From the NCBI GenBank assembly GCA_964548025.1, contig CAZJRI010000223.1, forward strand, positions 1-6,682: a stretch of DNA of 6,682 nucleotides, given 5' to 3'. Below the pieces are notes generated by a model. It saw only the letters and a program-made list of their open reading frames with translations, searched no databases and was not told the DNA's origin. A program made the translations under genes and the position numbers. The first letter of the stretch is position 1. Every line of letters starts with the position of its first letter. The DNA comes from JAHRVQ01 sp964548025. Lineage in GTDB: Bacteria > Pseudomonadota > Gammaproteobacteria > Pseudomonadales > Azotimanducaceae. This document shows positions 1 to 6,151 of this stretch, in pieces.

Positions 1-37
1 TGCCCCGAGGTGGGATCATGCCAGTTACCCCCAGCAT
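1..37 (-). CDS. Possible start of a next gene, cut by the left edge
   Basis: An ATG at 37-35 on the minus strand opens 15 bases after the SDR stop and reads MLGVTGMIPPRG to the window edge. The position fits the tight spacing of this operon, but the ribosome binding site is weak (no clear AGGAG within 15 bases) and twelve residues are too few to name a family. No hairpin followed by T's marks an operon end between the SDR stop and the edge, so the operon may continue. Confidence 0.25.
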   Translation of the reverse strand, partial: MLGVTGMIPPRG

Positions 38-52
38 AGTATTGGTATGTCT

Positions 53-790
53 TCACCCCGGTAGATACGCTGCGAGCTCTTTTTCCACACCTTTAGGGTC
101 AGTAGCAAGACCCTGGCTTAAACCAGACGCCATTTCACCCGGATATGATTCTTCGGTTCCCGCGTTAATCGCCTCGAGAACAGCTCGGGCGACCTCTTCA
201 GGCGGCATTTTAGGCGGCGGAAAGTCCTTACTCATATCTGTATCTACCGCACCCGGCATCACAGCAATCACCAAAGTATTTTGTGCGCTGAGTTCAGCTC
301 GGACACCTTCAGTGAGTCTAAGTGCAGCTGCCTTTGATGCGCAGAGCGATCCCATAAGCGGAAGAGCAACCCGTGACAGTATTGACAATAAATTAACAAT
401 GCAGCCACCGCCGTTCGTCCTCAGCACTGGTGCAAACGCCCTACACATGGACAGCGTACCAAAGTAATTCGTTTCCATTTCTTCACGGGCGCTGTCCAGG
501 TCACTCGCTGCAATCAGACCACGCGTACGATTAACACCCGCATTATTGATCAAGACCTCTACATCGCTACAGCCCAGAGCAGCCTGTGCCACCGAAGACG
601 CATCAGCAATATCCAGTACGACACTCTGAACGATATCAGGATGCAGAGACACTAAATCCTCAACCGCAGACGGATTCCTCGCCGAGGCATAAACTTTTTT
701 CGCACCTTGATCAACCAAAGCCTTGACCAAACAACGCCCTATGCCACGGTTGGAACCCGTCACCAAAGCCACGCAACCAGAAATATTCAT
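53..790 (-). CDS. Short-chain dehydrogenase/reductase domain with a possible own start
   Basis: An internal ATG at 790 would give a 245-residue SDR, the standard length for the classical family. AGAGAGAAGG at 793-802 on the minus strand could serve as its ribosome binding site. It has the Rossmann NAD(P) motif VTGSNRGIG (fusion residues 293-301), LDIAD (342-346), NNAG (365-368), the active-site Asn in METNYFG (N391), the catalytic Ser (S419) and the Lys of xASK (K436). The YxxxK tyrosine is replaced by Leu (L432, codon CTC): the segment reads GSLCASKAAA. S419 lies 13 residues before L432, so the alignment is secure. The MPGAVDTDM segment (461-469) is normal. It probably binds NAD(P), but ordinary SDR oxidoreduction is doubtful. 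The substrate is unknown. This entry is an alternative start within the fused frame, not an extra gene. Confidence 0.6.
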   Translation of the reverse strand: MNISGCVALVTGSNRGIGRCLVKALVDQGAKKVYASARNPSAVEDLVSLHPDIVQSVVLDIADASSVAQAALGCSDVEVLINNAGVNRTRGLIAASDLDSAREEMETNYFGTLSMCRAFAPVLRTNGGGCIVNLLSILSRVALPLMGSLCASKAAALRLTEGVRAELSAQNTLVIAVMPGAVDTDMSKDFPPPKMPPEEVARAVLEAINAGTEESYPGEMASGLSQGLATDPKGVEKELAAYLPG

Positions 791-1636
791 AGCCTTCTCT
801 CTATTGAACTCAGTTGTTTCATTTTTCGTTACATTCAGCCATTTTTGATCGACTTCGGGCAATGGAACCGATTGGATCAGGGTGCTAGTGTAACGGCGCC
901 TGGGGTTTTCAAAAATCTCCTCAGTACGCCCGGTTTCTATCTGCCGACCATTCAGAAGAACCGTAGCCCTGTCACACACTGTACGCACTACCGAAAGATC
1001 GTGACTGATAAAAACAACCGCAAGACCAAGGTCACGTCTTAGTTCGTTGAGTAGAAGCAGGATTTGTGCCTGATTAGACACGTCGAGGCCCGATACGATT
1101 TCGTCAGCAACAACCAGGGACGGTCTAAGCGAGATAGCCCGTGCAATACACACCCTCTGTTGCTGACCCCCGCTCAATTCATGAGGAAAACGTCGCTGCA
1201 GCACAGGATCAAGACCAACTCTGTCGAGCAACTCGGACGCCTTTTCGGTAGCGTTGATGCCCCGAAACGAATGACCGTTTGTTCTTAGGGGCTGCAGCAC
1301 GGCATCTCTGACTCGCCGACGAGGATTCAAAGAGGCTTGTGGTTCCTGAAATATCATCTGCATGTCGGCACGCATTGGGCGCAGATGTTTTTCTTCCAGA
1401 GTAGTGATATCCGTCCCATCAAACCGGATCGTGCCAGTTGTGGGCTTGTATAGCCTGACTAGTGTTCGGCCAAGCGTCGTCTTGCCTGAGCCTGATTCTC
1501 CGACGATACCAAGACACTCACCTTTTGCGACGTCAATATTGAGCCCTTGAAAAATAGTGACTAAGGGTACCGCAGAGAATGTTCTCTTTTCCGCAAGGTT
1601 TGGAAGTGCAACGGTTAAGTTTGTTGCTTCAAGCAT
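53..1636 (-). CDS. Fused open frame: ABC ATPase 2 (DppF type) plus short-chain dehydrogenase
   Basis: This is one uninterrupted frame of 527 codons from the ATG at 1636, or 528 if the adjoining TTG at 1639 is used. I prefer the ATG; residue numbers here count from the TTG. Residues 1-270 are an importer ATPase: Walker A GESGSGKTT (47-55), Q98 in FQEP, signature LSGGQQQR (155-162), Walker B VVADE (176-180) and switch H213. The Walker B Glu is followed by Ile instead of Pro, and the usual C-terminal Cys motif is missing. Residues 271-283 form a short polar linker. Residues 284-528 are a full-length classical SDR. A fusion of these two classes is unusual. One extra A in the A5 run at 822-826 would stop the ATPase at 821-819 (272 residues), leaving the SDR to start at 790 with its own site. 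The fusion may therefore be a one-base deletion, real or a sequence error. Both domains are certain; their covalent link is not. Confidence 0.85.
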   Translation of the reverse strand: MLEATNLTVALPNLAEKRTFSAVPLVTIFQGLNIDVAKGECLGIVGESGSGKTTLGRTLVRLYKPTTGTIRFDGTDITTLEEKHLRPMRADMQMIFQEPQASLNPRRRVRDAVLQPLRTNGHSFRGINATEKASELLDRVGLDPVLQRRFPHELSGGQQQRVCIARAISLRPSLVVADEIVSGLDVSNQAQILLLLNELRRDLGLAVVFISHDLSVVRTVCDRATVLLNGRQIETGRTEEIFENPRRRYTSTLIQSVPLPEVDQKWLNVTKNETTEFNREKAMNISGCVALVTGSNRGIGRCLVKALVDQGAKKVYASARNPSAVEDLVSLHPDIVQSVVLDIADASSVAQAALGCSDVEVLINNAGVNRTRGLIAASDLDSAREEMETNYFGTLSMCRAFAPVLRTNGGGCIVNLLSILSRVALPLMGSLCASKAAALRLTEGVRAELSAQNTLVIAVMPGAVDTDMSKDFPPPKMPPEEVARAVLEAINAGTEESYPGEMASGLSQGLATDPKGVEKELAAYLPG

Positions 1637-2519
1637 CAACAGAATCTCTAATGCGCCGATCGTATTCCTTAGCCTCTAATTGCAGAGTCGATGTAAGCGC
1701 TTTGGGAATTGGTCTAAATTGATGCTTGCCATGATCATAACGTGGCGTTGCCTTTAGCAGTGCTCGAGTGTACTCATGCTCAGGCATGCTGAATATTCTC
1801 TTCACCGCATCACTTTCAAGGATTCGACCGCTATGAATTATGCTGACCCTGTCACAAATCTTGGCGACCACACCAAGATCGTGAGTGATAAATAGAATAG
1901 AGGTGCCAGAACTCACCTGTAACTCCCGAATCAACCGAAGAATTTGCCGTTGCACCGACACATCAAGCGCTGTCGTAGATTCATCGGCAACAATAAGTCT
2001 AGGCTTGCAACTGAAGGCAATTGCGATCAAAACCCTCTGACGCATTCCACCAGAAATTTCATGGGGGTATTGCCTTAACGCTCTCCGGGGATGCTTGATT
2101 CTAACTTCCTCTAATAATTCACAGGCTCGATCTAAGGCATCTTTACGATTGAGTTTTAGATGAAGTACCAATGTATCTGCAAGTTGTTGCCCTATTCGGC
2201 GAACGGGATTCAATGCTGTCATCGGATCCTGTGGAATAAGCGCGATCTCCGATCCGAGCAAACCTCTTCTCTGAGTTGGTGCCAACCCCAACAAATTTTG
2301 GCCATCAAAATCGATAGTGCCACTCTCGATCACTGCAATCCTTGGCAAAATGTCCAAAATCGTTTGCCCCAATATACTTTTGCCGGCTCCGGATTCACCG
2401 ACCAGTCCGTGCACCTCACCTGAATCAATAGCAAGGCTGATTCCACGCAGTATTCGCTCGCTGATGCCGGCATAGCGAAGACAGAGGCTTAACTGACTTA
2501 TTTTCAGAATAGCGCTCAT
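1629..2519 (-). CDS. ABC importer ATPase 1, DppD/OppD type
   Basis: This 296-residue cytoplasmic ATPase powers the importer as half of a heterodimer with the next gene product. Seen: Walker A GESGAGKS (41-48), Q-loop IPQDP with Q97, signature ISGGMRQR (155-162), Walker B LIVADE (175-180), D-loop TALD (183-186) and the switch His in ITHD (H213). The nucleotide site looks intact. Ser follows the Walker B Glu where Pro is usual. The C-terminal EHEYTRALLKATPR segment (247-260) matches the oligopeptide ATPase tail. The Cys-rich GCxFxPRC motif common in OppD/DppD is absent, as in the shorter NikD/NikE-like proteins, so the protein is shorter than the usual 320-335 residues. It starts in a 4-base ATGA overlap with the permease gene. 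Its TGA overlaps the next ATG by 8 bases. Confidence 0.95.
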   Translation of the reverse strand: MSAILKISQLSLCLRYAGISERILRGISLAIDSGEVHGLVGESGAGKSILGQTILDILPRIAVIESGTIDFDGQNLLGLAPTQRRGLLGSEIALIPQDPMTALNPVRRIGQQLADTLVLHLKLNRKDALDRACELLEEVRIKHPRRALRQYPHEISGGMRQRVLIAIAFSCKPRLIVADESTTALDVSVQRQILRLIRELQVSSGTSILFITHDLGVVAKICDRVSIIHSGRILESDAVKRIFSMPEHEYTRALLKATPRYDHGKHQFRPIPKALTSTLQLEAKEYDRRIRDSVDA

Positions 2520-3382
2520 CGGCGGGAGACGGGATCAATAACCTGTTTCAGCCCATCGCCCAGGGCATTCAGGCCGACGACTGAAAATATTAAGCAGAAA
2601 ACTGGCAGGCCCAACAACCATGGTACCTGGTGAATGTATTGCCGGCCTTCCTGTATCAGGTTTCCCCAGGATGGGGTATCGGAGGCAACGCTAAGCCCAA
2701 CAAAACTGAGGATGGTTTCGACTACGATTGCAATGCCCATCTCCATGCTCAATAAAACGATCAATAACGGCACGAGGTTGGGCAAGATTTCATTGAGAAG
2801 CAGTTGTATTCTGCTTAACCCTATAGTGACTCCAGAGGCAACATAGTCCAGTTCTTTTTGGACCATAGTCTCTGCCCGAACAACCCGACAGAAACGAGTC
2901 CAGTCGATGATTACAATCGCAATGATGACAGCGTGGAGTCCTGCACCGATGACAGCAACTAACACGATCGACAGTAGTACAGCAGGAAAAGACATCCAGA
3001 TATCAACGACGCGAGAGATAACCAGATCGACCTTGCCACCGAAATACCCTGCGAGCAGCCCTAAGACTGTGCCCAATAGGCACGCGAGACTGGCTGCAAT
3101 TACCGCAACTACCAAAGCAATTCTAGTGCCGTAAACCGTTCTAGAAATGATGTCACGGCCAAGATTGTCTGTACCCAACAGATAGCTGGCCTCTCCTTGT
3201 GGATACCACGTTGGTGGCAAAAATGAGTAGAGAAGATCCTGCTCCAGGGGATCATGCGGGGCCAACCAGGGTGCAGTTAATGCGGTCACGGTTAAAACAA
3301 ACAATACGAAAAGACCAAATACCGCACGGGGTTCGTGGAAGATACGATACACAAAAGATGGGTCTGGCCGTACGCTAACCAT
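2516..3382 (-). CDS. ABC importer inner-membrane permease, DppC/OppC type
   Basis: This 288-residue protein is the second membrane subunit and partner of the preceding DppB-type protein. TM1 is at about 20-40 and is followed by the APHDPLEQD segment (41-49). The family-defining YLLGTDNLGRDIISRTVYGTR motif spans 67-87. Other hydrophobic segments are at about 88-110, 129-146, 148-161, 203-225 and 255-275. The EAA docking loop is DYVASGVTIGLSRIQLLLNE and the following ILPN (179-202). The block ETILSFVGLSVASDTPSWGNLI (222-243) is the usual OppC/DppC signature. The length is normal. The start ATG at 3382 lies inside the end of the upstream permease gene, and its TGA shares the ATGA overlap with the next ATPase gene, so the two ends are translationally coupled. 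Confidence 0.96.
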   Translation of the reverse strand: MVSVRPDPSFVYRIFHEPRAVFGLFVLFVLTVTALTAPWLAPHDPLEQDLLYSFLPPTWYPQGEASYLLGTDNLGRDIISRTVYGTRIALVVAVIAASLACLLGTVLGLLAGYFGGKVDLVISRVVDIWMSFPAVLLSIVLVAVIGAGLHAVIIAIVIIDWTRFCRVVRAETMVQKELDYVASGVTIGLSRIQLLLNEILPNLVPLLIVLLSMEMGIAIVVETILSFVGLSVASDTPSWGNLIQEGRQYIHQVPWLLGLPVFCLIFSVVGLNALGDGLKQVIDPVSRR

Positions 3383-4382
3383 CTCGAAGCCTGGGGTTGA
3401 GAATCGTATTGATTAGATCAATCAAAAAATTGACCAGAATAAATATGATGGCAAAGGTGATAATAATGCCTTGAATCAAAGGAAGATCACGATTAATAAC
3501 TGCGTCGATCGCCATATTGCCTAATCCTGGATAACCAAAAATACGTTCGATTAAAACTGTACCTCCGATCAGGAATGTCAACTGTACGCCAGTGAGCGTC
3601 ACTGCCGGGATAAGAGCATTACGCAGAGCCTCTTTAAGAATGACCTGCAAACGACTAAAACCCTTTGTGTGTGCAAGCGCTGCATAATCTTGTGTCATTT
3701 CTACATTCAAAGATGATTTGAGCACTCGAGCGCCTACTGCCATAAGAGGCAACGCCAGTGCCACACCTGGCAGGATCATGTGCCACAGTACTGAACCCGT
3801 TACGTCAAACCGGCCGCGGAGAGCACTTTCTATAAGATAAAACTCCGTATACGACTGATACTCCAGAGCCAGATCGAGTCGGCCAAAAATTGGCATTACA
3901 GGAATTACCACACCCAGTATCAGAATGAAGGCTAGCGCCCATAGGAAGTCAGGTATCGCCACAATGATGCCAATGACACTGTCAATAATCGCCTCGGGCC
4001 AACGAGACCGCCAATAGTTGCCCACTATGGCAATACATACCCCGCAACCAATCGCTATGAGCATTGCAAACACGGTGAGCTCTAACGTGACAGGCAACCT
4101 CCCCAAGATCAATTCACCCACGTCTTGGCGAAGACTGATTGATGTTCCCAAGTCCCCCATGGCCAACTGCCCGAGGTAGATAACGAACTGGGCAGATAAC
4201 GACCGGTCGAGACCATAGTGGGCTCGAAGGTGCTGTATATCTTCTGGAGTCGCTCCCGGCCCTGTCATCATCGCAATGGGGTCTCCAGGTACAACTCTTA
4301 AAAGTATGAATACGACCGTGACAACACCAAAAAGGGTGGGCAGTGCCAGTAGCAATCGATTCAACAGGTATCGAGTGGTCAT
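3375..4382 (-). CDS. ABC importer inner-membrane permease, DppB/OppB type
   Basis: This 335-residue protein is the first membrane subunit of the importer and forms the translocation pore with the next gene product. The N-terminus MTTRYLLNRLLLALPTLFGV leads into TM1 (about 9-29), followed by the RVVPGDP motif (29-35) typical of this subunit. The HYGLD segment (55-59) and MGDLGTSI (75-82) precede the core. Further hydrophobic segments lie at about 99-121, 134-158, 199-221, 257-279 and 303-325. The cytoplasmic EAA loop that docks on the ATPases is DYAALAHTKGFSRLQVILKE and following residues (232-259). The C-terminal ERIFGYPGLGNMAIDAVINRD block (279-299) is highly characteristic. The ATG at 4382 has only a weak ribosome binding site, and the gene follows a stem-loop, which suggests lower translation than the binding protein. 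Its TAG stop overlaps the next start by 8 bases. Confidence 0.96.
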   Translation of the reverse strand: MTTRYLLNRLLLALPTLFGVVTVVFILLRVVPGDPIAMMTGPGATPEDIQHLRAHYGLDRSLSAQFVIYLGQLAMGDLGTSISLRQDVGELILGRLPVTLELTVFAMLIAIGCGVCIAIVGNYWRSRWPEAIIDSVIGIIVAIPDFLWALAFILILGVVIPVMPIFGRLDLALEYQSYTEFYLIESALRGRFDVTGSVLWHMILPGVALALPLMAVGARVLKSSLNVEMTQDYAALAHTKGFSRLQVILKEALRNALIPAVTLTGVQLTFLIGGTVLIERIFGYPGLGNMAIDAVINRDLPLIQGIIITFAIIFILVNFLIDLINTILNPRLRDG

Positions 4383-4440
4383 TGTGGTTTTACTGCCTAA
4401 TACAGCTGGGAACTGAGCAGAACTACCCAGTGGCTGACTA

Positions 4441-4469
4441 CCGGTCGACTGTTCATATCAGTCGACCGG
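4441..4469 (-). repeat. Perfect 11-bp stem-loop between binding-protein and permease genes
   Basis: CCGGTCGACTG at 4441-4451 pairs exactly with CAGTCGACCGG at 4459-4469 around a 7-base loop. It lies in the 112-base gap between the stop of the binding-protein gene and the first permease start. Neither strand has a T-run after the stem, so it is not a classical intrinsic terminator. In several ABC importer operons (the malE-malF gap is the standard example) such intercistronic structures protect the upstream mRNA from 3' decay and lower expression of the downstream genes. That role is inferred here. Each arm also contains the self-complementary hexamer GTCGAC, so a protein-binding site is an alternative. 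Confidence 0.7.
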
Positions 4470-4494
4470 CATCAAAGTTGAATGAAGAGGTTTG

Positions 4495-6042
4495 TCAGCC
4501 TTTGGGACGCGTGGTGAACGGCAAAACGTAATTTGCCCCATGCGATGTAAAGGCCAGATCAGATTTATATAGAACCGGTTGCACCTGCTGGTAGAGCGGC
4601 AAAACGTAGGCGTTCTCAGCGATATAACGATCAACTTTCTTCCAACCAGCAATACGCCTATCTTCGTCCTTTTCTCCCCACAGCGGACCGATCATCCCGT
4701 CGAGATCATCTGTATCCCAGGTAGAGTGTGGGCTGGGACCAAACATCGCATGACCCGTTGAGGTACCTGGATCACCGATTGAGTTACCCCAGTTATAAAA
4801 CGCCGCGGGTGCCAATGTATCCTGCGCTCTAAGCTCATAGTGCTTGGCAACTTCATAGACCTCGATCTCTGCCTCAATGCCTACCTTGCGCCACATGCCC
4901 ACTACCGCCTGGATAACTTCGTAATCCTTCGGAAGATAGCCGCGTGTTGTCTGGATTGTAAACTTGACCGGGTTATCCGTGGAGTATCCGGATTTCGCAA
5001 GCAACTCCTTTGCCAATTCTGGGTTATGGTCAACAACAATACTGGAATCGTAAGCTGTGTATTCTGGCGCCTGCAGCGTGTTCAGTGGCACACCGTAACC
5101 GCGCAAAAGTCGCTTAACGATTGCTTCTTTATCAACAGCATGAACCGCAGCTTTTCTAACATTAGGATCTTCCATTGGTCCCACATCATTGAAAAATATC
5201 ATTGCAATGTCCGATACCGGCGTTGTCACACCCGTTAGCCCGGATTTCTGACTCAATCGGTCATATTCTTCGAACGGAACAGCCAGTGTAATATCGGAAG
5301 AACCACTTTCGATTTCAGCGATTCGGCTTGAAACATCGGTGACAAATTTAAAGATCACATTCTTGAAAGCCGGCTTGCCGCCCCAATAGTCATCATAAGC
5401 TTCAAGTCGAACGAAAGATCCCCGGACAAATTCCTTAACCTTATATGGCCCTGAACCTAGAGGATTCTTTTCAAAACCTTCAGCACCGACTTTGTCATGG
5501 TAGTGTGGTGGCAAAATGTATCCCGTCAAAAACGACATCCACTTAAAGATATCTGGTGTGTACTGATTCACGTCGCCGGTAACCTCATTACCATTTGCAG
5601 ACAAGTTGCCTAGCGATGCCCAGATAAATCCTCCGACAGGATTGCCCGTATCCGGGTGACCTGCTCTTTTGAGATTCCAGACGATATCCTCACCAGTGAT
5701 CGGTTGACCATCCTGCCAGGTAGCACCATCGCGCACGGTCATGTGCACCTTAGTTTTATCGGAATTCCACCCCCATTTGGTCAGCACACCTGCTTTAAAT
5801 GTGAGGTCAGGATGTTGATCAATGTATTGATCAAAAACTGACTTCCAAATACTTTGCAATCCTGGGTTGACGGATGACAGCCCGACAGTTGGGTCCCAAT
5901 TGGGTAAAGACACGTTATAGGCGATCGTAAGTGTATCGCCAGATGCACCCAGCGCACCCGGAGACATTAAGATAGCAGGCAACGAACTGGCAGCCGAAAC
6001 TGCCCCGGAATACTGCAAGAAAGAACGACGGTCAATTTTCAT
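4495..6042 (-). CDS. Tat-exported family 5 ABC solute-binding protein (Opp/Dpp/Nik type)
   Basis: This 515-residue protein is the periplasmic receptor of the ABC importer encoded downstream. The N-terminus carries a twin-arginine motif, DRRSFLQ (residues 4-10), a hydrophobic stretch to about residue 28, and likely cleavage near LGA-SG (31-35). Export is therefore expected as a folded protein through Tat. Family 5 hallmarks follow in order: SLPNWDPTVG (45-54), then a block from about 82 to 125 with VRDGATWQDGQPITGEDIVW (103-122), the NPLGSGPYKVKEF segment (193-205), and DDYWGGKPAFKNVIFKFV with IAEIESGSSDI (217-251). The lobe-2 region, DPNVRKAAVHAVDKEAIV, is at 292-309. Length is within the usual 500-540. 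The start is set by a consensus Shine-Dalgarno 8 bases upstream. The stop is followed by a strong hairpin before the permease genes. The ligand could be a peptide, a metal chelate, glutathione or another small organic compound; the sequence alone does not decide. Confidence 0.95.
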   Translation of the reverse strand: MKIDRRSFLQYSGAVSAASSLPAILMSPGALGASGDTLTIAYNVSLPNWDPTVGLSSVNPGLQSIWKSVFDQYIDQHPDLTFKAGVLTKWGWNSDKTKVHMTVRDGATWQDGQPITGEDIVWNLKRAGHPDTGNPVGGFIWASLGNLSANGNEVTGDVNQYTPDIFKWMSFLTGYILPPHYHDKVGAEGFEKNPLGSGPYKVKEFVRGSFVRLEAYDDYWGGKPAFKNVIFKFVTDVSSRIAEIESGSSDITLAVPFEEYDRLSQKSGLTGVTTPVSDIAMIFFNDVGPMEDPNVRKAAVHAVDKEAIVKRLLRGYGVPLNTLQAPEYTAYDSSIVVDHNPELAKELLAKSGYSTDNPVKFTIQTTRGYLPKDYEVIQAVVGMWRKVGIEAEIEVYEVAKHYELRAQDTLAPAAFYNWGNSIGDPGTSTGHAMFGPSPHSTWDTDDLDGMIGPLWGEKDEDRRIAGWKKVDRYIAENAYVLPLYQQVQPVLYKSDLAFTSHGANYVLPFTTRPKG

Positions 6043-6051
6043 TTTTAAAAT

Positions 6052-6057
6052 CCTCCT
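6052..6057 (-). promoter_or_regulatory. Consensus Shine-Dalgarno site of the binding-protein gene
   Basis: On the minus strand AGGAGG lies 9 bases before the ATG at 6042-6040 (8 bases if the following A is counted in the site). It is a full match to the consensus and by far the best ribosome binding site in the window. It fixes the start of the solute-binding protein and fits the high expression these proteins need relative to their permeases. Confidence 0.85.
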
Positions 6058-6063
6058 GGCTCA

Positions 6064-6087
6064 GAACCATTGATTACCTAATGGTTC
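6064..6087 (-). promoter_or_regulatory. Inverted repeat in the leader of the binding-protein gene
   Basis: GAACCATT at 6064-6071 and AATGGTTC at 6080-6087 form a perfect 8-bp inverted repeat around an 8-base spacer. It lies just upstream of the Shine-Dalgarno sequence of the solute-binding protein gene. Further TGGTT/AACCA half-sites lie upstream: AACCA at 6095-6099 and TGGTT at 6115-6119, with the palindrome TGAGCTCA at 6102-6109 between them. This could be an operator for a dimeric regulator or a leader stem-loop. I could not place a convincing -35/-10 pair in the 109-base gap; the TTATAT at about 6129-6134 (minus strand) lacks a good partner. The repeat is seen; any function is inference. 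Confidence 0.35.
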
Positions 6088-6151
6088 GTACAGTAACCAA
6101 CTGAGCTCAAAACATGGTTGTTGTGTGACATATAACGTACTCAAATTTAAT

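Noticed and set aside
18..467. 149-codon plus-strand open frame
   Set aside because: It lies antisense to the SDR domain, which has clear conserved motifs; the plus-strand translation is Ser/Ala-rich with no recognisable domain.
4441..4469. Intrinsic transcription terminator
   Set aside because: The stem is strong but no T-run follows on either strand, and the downstream permeases are needed with the receptor.
4458..4652. 64-codon minus-strand open frame crossing the receptor gene end and the hairpin
   Set aside because: It overlaps the binding-protein gene in another frame, and its Arg/Cys/Ser-rich translation looks like an out-of-frame shadow.
4840..5238. 132-codon plus-strand open frame
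   Set aside because: It is antisense to the solute-binding protein gene, whose family motifs run through the same bases; no ribosome binding site or domain is seen.
6120..6151. Sigma-70 promoter for the receptor gene
   Set aside because: An AT-rich TTATAT is present, but no acceptable -35 element lies 16-18 bases upstream, so I could not support a call.
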